From Halobacteriovoraceae bacterium (lineage in GTDB: Bacteria > Bdellovibrionota > Bacteriovoracia > Bacteriovoracales > Bacteriovoracaceae): 64,000 nucleotides of DNA. The notes under the pieces were generated by a model. It was given only the letters and a program-made list of their open reading frames with translations. It was not told the origin of the DNA and ran no database searches. Below are positions 27,855 to 36,864 of this stretch, in pieces (position 1 is the first letter of the stretch; every line of letters begins with the position of its first letter). The translations under genes were made by a program, and so were the position numbers. The stretch covers positions 186,001 to 250,000 of the forward strand of contig JACKAK010000002.1 in assembly GCA_020635115.1 (NCBI GenBank). Direction: 5' to 3'.

Positions 27855-28298
27855 TTAATCAAGTATTTCGCTTGATATTTTTGTCGGAAATTCACATACA
27901 TGAATACCTGAGACAGGATTCAGGTATTCAAATTTTTGAATTTCTTGATAATTCTTTAAGGGATCTAAATATAGTTTAGCAGGATAGAGTCTATAACCAA
28001 TTTGGATAATATCAATCATTTTTTTATTATCAAAAATAAAATTAGATATCTGAGTTTCATCAAAATCAAAATTCATCGAATGTTGAAAATTAAAAATTAT
28101 ATTATCGAAACTTAGAAATATTATTCTATGTAGGGGAGAAGCAGATCGATTTTTATGAGCGATTTTGAGCACATTAAAGCGGCATTTAGAATTATCTTTT
28201 GGATTATGTCCCTCATACAGACCTTTTGATATAAGAGAAGAACCCAAGCAAGAAACAGTAATAAAATATATACAAAATTTAAACACACTAAAATTCAT
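27855..28298 (-). CDS. Small exported protein of unknown function
   Basis: I do not recognise this 147-residue protein. It has a plausible signal peptide (NFSVFKFCIYFITVSCLGSS) and a hydrophilic remainder with two later Cys residues and a conserved-looking middle (IIFLSFDNIIFNFQHSMNFD). It lies 16 bases downstream of another exported protein gene on the same strand; both are probably translated from one message. Inference: periplasmic or surface protein. Confidence 0.55.
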   Translation of the reverse strand: MNFSVFKFCIYFITVSCLGSSLISKGLYEGHNPKDNSKCRFNVLKIAHKNRSASPLHRIIFLSFDNIIFNFQHSMNFDFDETQISNFIFDNKKMIDIIQIGYRLYPAKLYLDPLKNYQEIQKFEYLNPVSGIHVCEFPTKISSEILD

Positions 28299-28314
28299 GA
28301 TTGAATCTTTTCAG

Positions 28315-29289
28315 TTATTTATTTCTGCAGTTAAACAATCCAACTAATAATTTTTGATCTGTCATGAATTTTTGGGTTGAATAAGAAAATCCACCTTCAA
28401 TCTCCTTGAGTTGATTTTTAAAATCAAAACAAGAAGACATATAAAATTTTCTTCTCCTAGGGGTGAGACTTTCTCTATGTATATTTATTTTAACTTTTTG
28501 ATTGTCATGAACTGATCCAAAGATAATTCCATGATAGCGAGAATCAATTAGACAATCTTTTGCTAGCTCACCAACAACTTCTTTAAACCGAGGAGTAGGA
28601 CAAATATTTTCATTTGATCTACTTGAACTATTTTCAATATTTGAAATATTCAACGTTCCCATAAAAGAAGGGGGTTGATTTCTTTGGATAATAGTAAGCA
28701 AATTTTTCTTTTTTGATTTTAATATTTCAGGAAATCTATATTCCATATAAAAACTGAGGTTTTTAAGATCTTTACAATTATAAATCTTATAATTATTTCT
28801 CAAATTTTTACAAAACGCTTCATCGGCAATAAGTTTATCCATTTTTTTATTTTCATCTTTCTTGCTAAAGAGCTTGTAAAATTCAAAATATTCCATATTT
28901 TCTTTAATCGGATAATATTTTGATAATAGGGGAGTTAAATCAATCCTTTTATTATTAAAGAGAGCAACAACGTGTGTTTCAAATGCATCAATTTCTTTTT
29001 CGTTATAATATACTTGAAATTTATTAGGATCAATTGTTAGACATTCTGTTGTCTGTTTTAGTGGATAAAAATCTAAACAAACCATGGGTGACACTGCAAA
29101 CATTACACTTTGATCATCCTTCAGTGGATTTGTGATATAAGTATGTGATTCTACACCATCAGAATAAATATCGTACTCTGCTTCGGTCACTATACTCTTA
29201 CTGAATAAAATTTCAGTAGGACCTAAATAGAGATGAGGCATTTTACTATTAGAATAAACCACAGTATTAATAAAAAATATTAAGAACAT
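28315..29289 (-). CDS. Exported Cys-containing protein of unknown function
   Basis: A 324-residue protein with an N-terminal hydrophobic signal (MFLIFFINTVVYSNS) and a hydrophilic mature part containing about eight Cys, several of them spaced as if for disulphides. Short segments such as NPLKDDQSVMFAVSP suggest a beta-rich fold, but no family is recognised. It is upstream of the small exported gene at 27855-28298 and downstream of nothing on its strand until atpE, which has its own terminator. Likely periplasmic. Confidence 0.6.
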   Translation of the reverse strand: MFLIFFINTVVYSNSKMPHLYLGPTEILFSKSIVTEAEYDIYSDGVESHTYITNPLKDDQSVMFAVSPMVCLDFYPLKQTTECLTIDPNKFQVYYNEKEIDAFETHVVALFNNKRIDLTPLLSKYYPIKENMEYFEFYKLFSKKDENKKMDKLIADEAFCKNLRNNYKIYNCKDLKNLSFYMEYRFPEILKSKKKNLLTIIQRNQPPSFMGTLNISNIENSSSRSNENICPTPRFKEVVGELAKDCLIDSRYHGIIFGSVHDNQKVKINIHRESLTPRRRKFYMSSCFDFKNQLKEIEGGFSYSTQKFMTDQKLLVGLFNCRNK

Positions 29290-29415
29290 ACTAAAAATTT
29301 TTTTAATAACGCTCTCCTTAATTGTTCGAAAAACTCGATAAAGATATTATGACAATACCTGTAAGAAATGAAAACACTAATTCTTTTAATATGGCACATC
29401 AAAATGTAAAGGGGT

Positions 29416-29444
29416 AAAAAAAAGGCCGCTATGATCTAGCGGCC
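29416..29444 (-). terminator. Rho-independent terminator of the gyrase-atpE operon
   Basis: GGCCGCTA (29424-29431) and TAGCGGCC (29437-29444) form an 8-bp GC-rich stem with a five-base loop; on the minus strand it is followed by eight T. It lies 28 bases past the atpE stop and would end the long dnaN-to-atpE transcript. Confidence 0.9.
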
Positions 29445-29471
29445 TGAAGCTATATTTGAACTTTATTAAAA

Positions 29472-29759
29472 TTAAGCTAAGAAAACTGAAATAAGTACAA
29501 AAATTACAAGTGATTCCATAAGGGCAAGTCCAAGAATCATTGGAGTTTGTAGTTTATCAGCAGCAGATGGATTTCTAGCAATTCCTTCAAGTGCAACTGA
29601 AGCAGCTCTAGATTGAGCAGCTGTACCACCAAAAGCAGCAATGGCCATAGCTAAAAAGTAAGCAATGAATTTTGCAGCTTGAGTCCAATTTGCAACTTCA
29701 CCTTCAGAACCAAAAGCAGCACCAGAAATAACAAGAGACAATAAAATCAACTTTTTCAT
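29472..29759 (-). CDS. atpE: ATP synthase F0 subunit c
   Basis: A 95-residue ring subunit of the rotary ATP synthase. A signal-peptide-like N-terminus (MKKLILLSLVISGAAFG) precedes the usual two-helix hairpin with the polar loop ARNPSA. The ion-binding carboxylate is Glu82 in LALMESLVIF. Gln49 in helix 1 and Ser83 beside the Glu match ligands of known sodium-binding c rings, although the Thr and Tyr of that motif are Leu and Phe here. The gene is far from most other atp genes and follows atpB by 31 bases. Confidence 0.95.
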   Translation of the reverse strand: MKKLILLSLVISGAAFGSEGEVANWTQAAKFIAYFLAMAIAAFGGTAAQSRAASVALEGIARNPSAADKLQTPMILGLALMESLVIFVLISVFLA

Positions 29760-29790
29760 AACATTCTCCTAAATTAAAAAGTCTTTAATA

Positions 29791-30582
29791 TTAATGTGCG
29801 TGATGCTCATCATGATCGTGATGAGCAGTCGCTAAACTAATGTATACCATTGAAAGCATCGTAAAAACGTAGGCCTGGATAAAACAAACAAGAAGTCCTA
29901 AGGCCATAAAAACAATTGGAATAAATAGGGGAGCAAGCCCTGAAAAAACTTCTAGAACTTTATGGTCTCCCATCATATTTCCCTTTAACCTTAAGGCCAA
30001 AGAAACAGGACGAATAATATTAGACAGTATTTCTATTGGGAATATTAAGACGGCCAGGTACCAAAGAGGGCCAGCAAAGTGCTTAATATAGTTAATAACT
30101 CCTAGTTCCTTACATCCCTTGAAATTATAATAAAGAAATGAAAATAAACCCAAAGCTAATGTTGTAGAGAGATTTTCAGTTGGTGGAACAAATCCCGGAA
30201 TAAGTCCTATTACATTTGAAGAAAATATAACTAAGAAGATAGTCGCAACGAATTTATAATATTTTGGGGCATCTTTTTCGCCTAAAACTGCCTTACACTG
30301 GTTATAGATAAATTGCCCATAGAGTTCAACAATGTTTCTATATGTAATACCTTTATCAGGTACAATGGCATTACTAGTTGAAGATAACGTTGCTCTATAG
30401 ATAATACTTCCAAAAATCAATAGTAAGGCCACAAATGCAAAATGAACAACTTGCCAAGGAAGATGGAGGGTATGAGTTAAACCGCCAAGCCAAGTAAAAG
30501 ATTCACTATTGGCCAGTAAATTTGTGGAGATTGAAGCAAATAAAAATGTATAACTTAAAGTTTTCAACAACTGTCGACTCAT
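29791..30582 (-). CDS. atpB: ATP synthase F0 subunit a
   Basis: A 263-residue membrane subunit forming the ion half-channels against the c ring. The essential Arg lies in SLALRLKGNMMGDH; FIQAYVFTMLSMVYIS is the typical last helix. The N-terminus (LLKTLSYTFLFASISTNLLA) looks like a signal sequence preceding the first true helix, and the C-terminus ends in a His/Asp-rich tail (HHDHDEHHAH). It follows the AtpI-like gene by 10 bases. Unlike the usual operon, it is not next to b, delta, alpha, gamma, beta and epsilon, which lie on the other side of oriC. Confidence 0.96.
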   Translation of the reverse strand: MSRQLLKTLSYTFLFASISTNLLANSESFTWLGGLTHTLHLPWQVVHFAFVALLLIFGSIIYRATLSSTSNAIVPDKGITYRNIVELYGQFIYNQCKAVLGEKDAPKYYKFVATIFLVIFSSNVIGLIPGFVPPTENLSTTLALGLFSFLYYNFKGCKELGVINYIKHFAGPLWYLAVLIFPIEILSNIIRPVSLALRLKGNMMGDHKVLEVFSGLAPLFIPIVFMALGLLVCFIQAYVFTMLSMVYISLATAHHDHDEHHAH

Positions 30583-30592
30583 GAATTATCCC

Positions 30593-30955
30593 TCAAGTCT
30601 TCTTTATACTCAGTACAAGAATAAATATTTGAATTACGTAATTTAGCACCGCTATAATTACTCTTTTTCCCATCAATTGTACACCAAAAGTTAGGCCCAT
30701 TGCTAAAATGGCCATTTTACCTATAGCACAAAAAACAATTTTCTTTCGACTTAGTTTCGTAGTGGAACCTTTAGCATTTTCAGTGAGCATATAAACTAAT
30801 TCTATTAATAAAATATGATTAATGATTGTTGAAAAATAGACTATAAAAACTCCAAAGATCTCACTTTGTCCATTGCATATAAGAAATGATATTAGAGTCG
30901 TTAGTACAGTAAAAAGAATATAATTTTTAAGACTTATGGCCGTTACGAAGTGCAT
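30593..30955 (-). CDS. AtpI-like four-helix membrane protein
   Basis: About 120 residues with four predicted helices, situated directly before atpB where atpI is found in many bacteria; AtpI assists c-ring assembly. Sequence similarity is weak, so position and architecture carry the call. I prefer the ATG at 30955; a TTG at 30964 is an in-frame alternative with no better ribosome site. The start lies inside the end of the preceding small gene. Confidence 0.6.
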   Translation of the reverse strand: MHFVTAISLKNYILFTVLTTLISFLICNGQSEIFGVFIVYFSTIINHILLIELVYMLTENAKGSTTKLSRKKIVFCAIGKMAILAMGLTFGVQLMGKRVIIAVLNYVIQIFILVLSIKKT

Positions 30956-31133
30956 AATAAACAATTAAAAAAAGAGTATTGCAGATAATTAATAAAAATA
31001 AAATCACAGCAATTGGTTTACTAACAATTTCATTTTTATACAGGATATGTGACAAATAAGCACCTACAAAAATAGTTGAAGGAAAACTTAATGCAAGACC
31101 CACAATCTTAGCGTATTTTTTTTCGATTTTCAT
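30927..31133 (-). CDS. AtpZ/AtpQ-like two-helix protein
   Basis: A 68-residue protein with two hydrophobic helices (AKIVGLALSFPSTIFVGAYL and a second longer one), the form of the small F1F0-associated AtpZ/AtpQ proteins that precede atpI. It overlaps the lipoprotein gene by 4 bases and the AtpI-like gene by about 29. Function in other bacteria is proposed to be magnesium or assembly related. Position is the main evidence. Confidence 0.6.
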   Translation of the reverse strand: MKIEKKYAKIVGLALSFPSTIFVGAYLSHILYKNEIVSKPIAVILFLLIICNTLFLIVYYALRNGHKS

Positions 31134-31906
31134 CTTCTTCTGGCCACACGTCTTTCATAAATTGAATTTAATCTATTTTTTATAACTTGAGTATTTGGGT
31201 ATTCTCCCAATAGTGAATAATAAAGATCGTATGCCTGCTTTAATCTTTCCATGGTTTCATATGTATTTGCCATGAGAAATTTTACTTGAATAATATGATC
31301 TTTGCGAGTTTCGTGTTTTATATATTCTTTCCAATGGGCAATTGCCTTACGCCATTGTTTTTGTTCAAAGTAGCACATACCCAAATTAAAATAGCCTTTG
31401 GCCTGAAACTGTCGATCTTTATTTTTAGTTAATAGAAAAAAAACTTCAATTGCTTTAACATAGTTTTCAAGTTTTAAATATGCCTCGCCTAAACGTTCTT
31501 GATAAAAGTCAACTTTATTTAACTTTGGAACAAAATTGTAGAGTAAAGTATAATTTTCAACTGCAGCTGAGTAATTTTTCAGGTAAGAAAAATTAATTTC
31601 GGCTATTTTTTCTTCTGATTTTACAAGCCATAACGGATCATTTGTCATTTCTTTAATTTTAGAATAATGCTTTTTCGCTTTTTCTTGCTCATTTATGTAA
31701 ATGGAATATAGTTCAGCCAATTGAAAATGAACTTTCATTTGGATTTGGTTCGCAGGTCTTTTTTCTAAAATATTTTCATAAAGATTTACGGCCTCAACAT
31801 ATTCTTTATTAAGAATGTGTTCTTGTGCTTTAAGTATTTCTTTATGTATACGTGGAGTGAAGTCACAAGATGATAATAAAATTAAAAATATTATCTTTAT
31901 TATCAT
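31130..31906 (-). CDS. TPR lipoprotein (YbgF/BamD-like architecture)
   Basis: With the ATG at 31906 this is a 258-residue protein beginning MIIKIIFLILLSSCDF, a classical lipoprotein signal with lipobox Cys14. That ATG has GGAG seven bases upstream; an earlier ATG at 31924 would disrupt the signal. The mature part consists of several tetratricopeptide repeats (KEYVEAVNLYENILEKRPAN; GYFNLGMCYFEQKQWRKAIA). It is probably anchored in a membrane facing the periplasm. It lies 20 bases after gyrA and overlaps the AtpZ-like gene, so it is co-transcribed with both gyrase and F0 genes; its role is unknown. Confidence 0.8.
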   Translation of the reverse strand: MIIKIIFLILLSSCDFTPRIHKEILKAQEHILNKEYVEAVNLYENILEKRPANQIQMKVHFQLAELYSIYINEQEKAKKHYSKIKEMTNDPLWLVKSEEKIAEINFSYLKNYSAAVENYTLLYNFVPKLNKVDFYQERLGEAYLKLENYVKAIEVFFLLTKNKDRQFQAKGYFNLGMCYFEQKQWRKAIAHWKEYIKHETRKDHIIQVKFLMANTYETMERLKQAYDLYYSLLGEYPNTQVIKNRLNSIYERRVARRR

Positions 31907-31926
31907 TTGGTGACTCCAAGGCAATA

Positions 31927-34377
31927 TTATTTTTCTTCCTCTTCATCATCTTCTACAATATTTTCTACAGCAACTACTTTTTCGTCATCTTTTAGTCGAA
32001 TAATACGTACACCTTGTGTCGTTCTTCCCATCATAGAAATTCCAGACATTTTTGTACGAATAACTTGGCCTTTATTGGTGATAATCATAAGATCGTCAGT
32101 ATCATTTACTGGTTTGATTTCTATAATTTCACCATTTTTTTCAGTAAGTTTCATGGCCAAAATACCTTTACCACCTCTTGATTGCTTACGATATTCACTT
32201 GCTTTAGTTCGTTTTCCATATCCATTTTCAGTTACAGACAGTATTTCAACAGAATCATCAATTATTTCCATACCAATAATTCGTTCTTCATCACTAAGAG
32301 CTATCCCTTTTACTCCTTGTGAAACTCTACCTTGGGCCCTGCAATCAGTTTCGGCAAAACGTATTATTTTTCCTGAAGATGAGCATAAGAGAACATCTTT
32401 TTTGCCATCAGTTAAAGCAACTTTTAAAAGGTTATCTCCATCTGAAATTTTAATTGCTCTTAATCCTGAAGTTGCAATTCGTTTGTATTCAGAAATTTCA
32501 GATTTTTTTACAATTCCTCTTTGAGTTCCAAAGATAAAATATTTATAATCGTGCTCTTTAGGAATTCTCAAAATGGCCTTAATTTTTTCAGAACTAGGAA
32601 CTGAGACGAGGTTTGCAATATTGCGTCCCTTAGATATTCTAGTCCCCTCGGGAACGTTATAAACTTTTAATGAAAACACTGTTCCTCTATTTGTAAATAA
32701 TAGTAGGGTATCATGTGTATCAGCTGTAAAAATATCAGTGTAGAAATCATCTGAGAAACCACCACCTTTGACACCTGTTCCACCACGTTTTTGAGTCTTA
32801 TATGTATCTAAGGCCATTCTTTTGATATATCCCTTGTGGGTTATCGTAACAATGACTTCTTCTTGTTTTATAAGATCTTCAACTTGAATTTCATCAGCTT
32901 TACCAACAATTTCAGTTTTTCTTTCATCTCCATAGTTTTCAACTATTTCAACAAATTCTTCTTTAATTATTTTTTTCAACAAATCTTCACTATCTAAAAT
33001 ATCTTGAAGTCGAGCAATTTCTTTCATAATTGCTTCATAATCTTTGACAATTTTATCTCTTTCAAGTCCAGTGATTCTTTGTAGTTTCATATCTAAGATG
33101 GCCTGGGCCTGAATCTCAGACAACGAATATTTATTTTGAAGAGCTGTTCTGGCCTGTGAAGGTCCTTCTGATTTTTTGATGAGCTCTACTATAGGATCAA
33201 TATTTTCAACAGCTACCTTTAAACCTTCTAAAATATGAGCTTTTTCTTTAGCTTTCTTCAGTTCAAAAATTGTTCTTCTAATAACAACTTCTCTTCTATG
33301 GTCAATAAAAGCTCTTAACTGCTCTTTCAGGTTCATTACCTTTGGAGTTCCATTATTTATGGATAAGAATATAATCCCAAAAGATACTTGAAGCTGAGTT
33401 GTTTTATAGAGTCTATTCAGGATAACGCTTGCAATTTCTCCTTTTTTAAGATCGATGCAAACTCTAATTCCTTCTCTGTTCGATTCGTCTCTAATATCTG
33501 AAACACCTGTGATCTCTTTAGAATTAACAAGACCTGCAATTTTTTCAATGAGTTTAGCTTTATTTACCTGGTAGGGTAGTTCATAAATAACAATTCTTTC
33601 TCTATCTTTTCCAAAAGATTCAACTTCAGTTTTTGCTCTAATTTGGATTACACCTTTACCTGTATGATAGGCAGATTTAATACCTTGAGTTCCGTGAATT
33701 GCCCCTGCAGTTGGAAAATCAGGTCCAGGTATAAACTTCATTAATTCATTTATATTCAATTCAGGTTTATCAATGAGAGCAATTAAAGCATTCATGACTT
33801 CAGTTAAATTATGAGGTGGTATATTTGTGGCCATCCCCACGGCAATACCTGCTGATCCGTTGACGAGTAGGTTTGGAATTTTAGCAGGTAGAACCTGTGG
33901 TTCTTTTAAAGAGTCATCATAATTGGGCTGCCAATCAACTGTTTGTTTATCCAAATCTTTTAACATTTCCTCAGATAATTTTTTCATCCGAATTTCAGTA
34001 TATCTCATGGCGGCAGCAGAATCACCATCAATAGATCCGAAGTTTCCTTGTCCATCTATAAGAGGATATCTCATAGAAAAATCTTGAGCTAATCTAACGA
34101 TTGTATTGTAGACGGCCGAGTCTCCATGTGGATGATATTTACCGATTACATCACCAACAACTCTGGCAGATTTTAAAAAAGGTTTATTATGGTAATTATT
34201 TAGAGTATGCATAGCATATAGCACACGTCTGTGTACGGGTTTAAGTCCATCTCTAACATCAGGAAGTGCACGTCCAACAATTACAGACATTGCGTAATCG
34301 AGATAGCAGCTTTTCATCTCATCCTGTATATTAATTAGAGCTATTTTTCCTTCATTAATATTTTCATTTTCTGACAT
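31927..34377 (-). CDS. gyrA: DNA gyrase subunit A
   Basis: An 816-residue type IIA topoisomerase subunit that introduces negative supercoils with GyrB. The catalytic Tyr is in SAAAMRYTEIRM near residue 125, and the quinolone-resistance region (HPHGDSAVYNTIVRLAQDF) precedes it. The GyrA box is KTQKRGGTGVKGG near 530, which marks gyrase rather than topoisomerase IV, although it differs from QRRGGKG. The C-terminal beta-pinwheel repeats follow, and the tail is acidic (DDEEEE). It follows gyrB by 17 bases. Confidence 0.97.
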   Translation of the reverse strand: MSENENINEGKIALINIQDEMKSCYLDYAMSVIVGRALPDVRDGLKPVHRRVLYAMHTLNNYHNKPFLKSARVVGDVIGKYHPHGDSAVYNTIVRLAQDFSMRYPLIDGQGNFGSIDGDSAAAMRYTEIRMKKLSEEMLKDLDKQTVDWQPNYDDSLKEPQVLPAKIPNLLVNGSAGIAVGMATNIPPHNLTEVMNALIALIDKPELNINELMKFIPGPDFPTAGAIHGTQGIKSAYHTGKGVIQIRAKTEVESFGKDRERIVIYELPYQVNKAKLIEKIAGLVNSKEITGVSDIRDESNREGIRVCIDLKKGEIASVILNRLYKTTQLQVSFGIIFLSINNGTPKVMNLKEQLRAFIDHRREVVIRRTIFELKKAKEKAHILEGLKVAVENIDPIVELIKKSEGPSQARTALQNKYSLSEIQAQAILDMKLQRITGLERDKIVKDYEAIMKEIARLQDILDSEDLLKKIIKEEFVEIVENYGDERKTEIVGKADEIQVEDLIKQEEVIVTITHKGYIKRMALDTYKTQKRGGTGVKGGGFSDDFYTDIFTADTHDTLLLFTNRGTVFSLKVYNVPEGTRISKGRNIANLVSVPSSEKIKAILRIPKEHDYKYFIFGTQRGIVKKSEISEYKRIATSGLRAIKISDGDNLLKVALTDGKKDVLLCSSSGKIIRFAETDCRAQGRVSQGVKGIALSDEERIIGMEIIDDSVEILSVTENGYGKRTKASEYRKQSRGGKGILAMKLTEKNGEIIEIKPVNDTDDLMIITNKGQVIRTKMSGISMMGRTTQGVRIIRLKDDEKVVAVENIVEDDEEEEK

Positions 34378-34394
34378 TTTATAATCCTATCAAA

Positions 34395-36845
34395 TTATAT
34401 ATCTAAGTTTCTTGCATTAAGTGCGTTTTGTTCAACAAATTCACGTCTAGGATCAACATTATCTCCCATAAGAATTGAGAACACTTGATCGGCCTCAATA
34501 CTATCATCAATATTCACTTTTAAAAGGGTGCGGTTCTCTGGATTCATTGTTGTTTCCCAAAGTTGTTCAGGGTTCATCTCACCTAGTCCCTTATAACGTT
34601 GAATGTATGCACCTTGTTTACCATCTTCGATAATAAAGTTTGTGAAATCTTCCAAATTTTCGAAGCTTTTCTCAATATTTTTATCATTTGTGACCTTGAA
34701 AGTACTATAAGCAAATTTTTGAATTCCTTCATAGTTGTTTACGAGATCTGCATATTCGGGAGACTCAATAAAATAGGGTGTGATTTTAAAATTCTTTGTC
34801 CTAGCTGTTGTAGTTACTTTAACATGTATCGAATTAGACTTACGTTCTAAATCTTCTTCAATTTTAAATTCATATTTTCTTAAGTTTTCATTTTCTCTTT
34901 CAATGTAATATTTTTCCAACTTATTCACAGAAACTTTGAGTTTATCGACATTATCAAGTGTTTCTTTATTCAAGTTTATGTTCTCAATAATTTGTTTTAA
35001 AAGATCCGAATCAAAATGTAGATTATATGAGTCAAGATGGCGTTTATAATTCTTATACTTATTGACAATCATTTTTACATCAGATGTATCTAAGCTATTT
35101 GAATCAACTTTTACTACAACTGACTCAACCGAACTACTTACAAGAAACTCTTCAAGTTCTTTTTCATCCTTGAGATATTCTTCTTTTTTTCCCTTTTTAT
35201 ATTTATAAAGAGGTGGTTGAGCTATGTAGATATGACCATTTTCAATCAACTCAGGAAATTGTCTATAAAACAATGTAAGTAGTAATGTTCTAATGTGAGA
35301 ACCATCAACGTCAGCATCTGTCATGATAACTATTTTGTGATATCTCAGTTTTTTCACATCGAATTGATCTTTACCAATTCCTGTTCCAATGGCCTGAATT
35401 AACATTTTTATTTCATTATTACCTAACATTTTATCATATCGAGCTTTTTCAACATTAAGTATTTTACCTTTAAGAGGTAAGACGGCCTGAACTTTTCTAT
35501 CCCTTCCTTGCTTGGCCGAACCACCAGCTGAATCACCCTCGACTATATATATTTCACAAAGTGAAGGGTCTTTTTCCTGGCAATCCGCCATTTTTCCAGG
35601 AAGTCCACCAATATCTAATGCTGTTTTTCTTCTCGTCAATTCTCTAGCTTTTCTAGCTGCCTCTCTGGCAGCAGCAGCATCCGCGGCCTTCCTAATAATA
35701 ATTTTAGATGTGGCCGGATTTTCTTCCAAATATCTTTTTAGTCCCTCACCAACAAGAGAATTCACAATCCCTTCAACTTCAGAATTTCCTAGTTTTGACT
35801 TAGTTTGTCCTTCAAATTGAAGTTCTGGTAATTTTACTGAAATAATAGCAGTGATGCCCTCTCTCATATCATCACCAGTTAAGGACATTTTTGTATTTTT
35901 TAAGACATTATTATCTTTTGCGTAGGAATTGAGTACTCTGGTCAAAGCTGTTTTAAATCCTGAAACATGCGTACCTCCTTCAGGAGTTGCAATCGCATTA
36001 GCATATCCAGAAAGAACTTCAGAATAGGAATCGGTCCATTGCATAGCAATTTCAACTTCATGATCTTCTCTAGACTCAGAAATATAAATCACTTTTTTAT
36101 GTAGAGGGGTTTTTGCTCTATTAAGATAAGTTACAAATTCTACTAAACCACCCTCGTAGTGAAATGTGTCTTTTTTCTCATTTCTTTCATCTTTTATTGA
36201 AATTTTAAGGCCTCTATTTAAAAATGCCATTTCTCTAAAACGATTAGTTAATGTGTCATAATTATATTCGTGTACCTCAAAAATTTCATTGTCAGCTTTA
36301 AAAGTGACAGCTGTGCCTGTTTCACCATTTGTAACTTCCCCTGTAACTTTTAAGGGTTCAACCGTATTTCCTCTTTCAAATTTTACTTGATGGACTTTTC
36401 CGTCTTTTTTGATTTCTACCTTTACCCATTTGGATAAAGCATTTACGACAGCTGCTCCAACTCCATGTAGTCCACCTGATACTTTATAGGCCCCACCTTC
36501 TTCGTTAAACTTTCCTCCAGCATGCAATTTTGTATAAACAAGCTCTGCTGCTGAAACTCCTTCTTTTTGATGAATATCTACAGGAATCCCTCTTCCATTA
36601 TCAACGACAGTTACTGAATTATCAACATGAATGATTACTTTGATTTCTGTACAATATCCTGCTAATGCTTCGTCTACGGCGTTATCAACTATTTCATAAA
36701 CACAGTGGTGAAGTCCTCTCACTCCCGTGTCACCAATGTACATTCCTGGCCTTTTTCTTACGGCCTCCAAACCTTCAAGAACCTTAATTTGATCGGCAGT
36801 ATAAGTTGAACCAACTTTTGAAATTGATTGTGAGGGGTTTTCCAC
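34395..36845 (-). CDS. gyrB: DNA gyrase subunit B
   Basis: An 816-residue ATPase subunit of gyrase. GHKL ATP-binding motifs (EIVDNAVDEALAG, GRGIPVDIH, GGLHGVGAAVVNALS), the transducer Lys loop, the TOPRIM domain (VEGDSAGGSAKQGRDRK, DADVDGSHI) and the C-terminal QRYKGLGEMNPEQLWETTMN are all visible. A charged insertion of roughly 170 residues in the TOPRIM region resembles that of other gamma/delta-type GyrB proteins. Translation starts at GTG with AGGAG eight bases upstream. It lies 19 bases after recF. Confidence 0.97.
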   Translation of the reverse strand: MENPSQSISKVGSTYTADQIKVLEGLEAVRKRPGMYIGDTGVRGLHHCVYEIVDNAVDEALAGYCTEIKVIIHVDNSVTVVDNGRGIPVDIHQKEGVSAAELVYTKLHAGGKFNEEGGAYKVSGGLHGVGAAVVNALSKWVKVEIKKDGKVHQVKFERGNTVEPLKVTGEVTNGETGTAVTFKADNEIFEVHEYNYDTLTNRFREMAFLNRGLKISIKDERNEKKDTFHYEGGLVEFVTYLNRAKTPLHKKVIYISESREDHEVEIAMQWTDSYSEVLSGYANAIATPEGGTHVSGFKTALTRVLNSYAKDNNVLKNTKMSLTGDDMREGITAIISVKLPELQFEGQTKSKLGNSEVEGIVNSLVGEGLKRYLEENPATSKIIIRKAADAAAAREAARKARELTRRKTALDIGGLPGKMADCQEKDPSLCEIYIVEGDSAGGSAKQGRDRKVQAVLPLKGKILNVEKARYDKMLGNNEIKMLIQAIGTGIGKDQFDVKKLRYHKIVIMTDADVDGSHIRTLLLTLFYRQFPELIENGHIYIAQPPLYKYKKGKKEEYLKDEKELEEFLVSSSVESVVVKVDSNSLDTSDVKMIVNKYKNYKRHLDSYNLHFDSDLLKQIIENINLNKETLDNVDKLKVSVNKLEKYYIERENENLRKYEFKIEEDLERKSNSIHVKVTTTARTKNFKITPYFIESPEYADLVNNYEGIQKFAYSTFKVTNDKNIEKSFENLEDFTNFIIEDGKQGAYIQRYKGLGEMNPEQLWETTMNPENRTLLKVNIDDSIEADQVFSILMGDNVDPRREFVEQNALNARNLDI

Positions 36846-36864
36846 TGTATCTCCTGGATTAAAA

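Noticed and set aside
31907..32524. Long plus-strand frame (205 codons) opposite gyrA
   Set aside because: Ser/Phe-rich composition typical of an antisense shadow of a conserved gene; no ribosome site.
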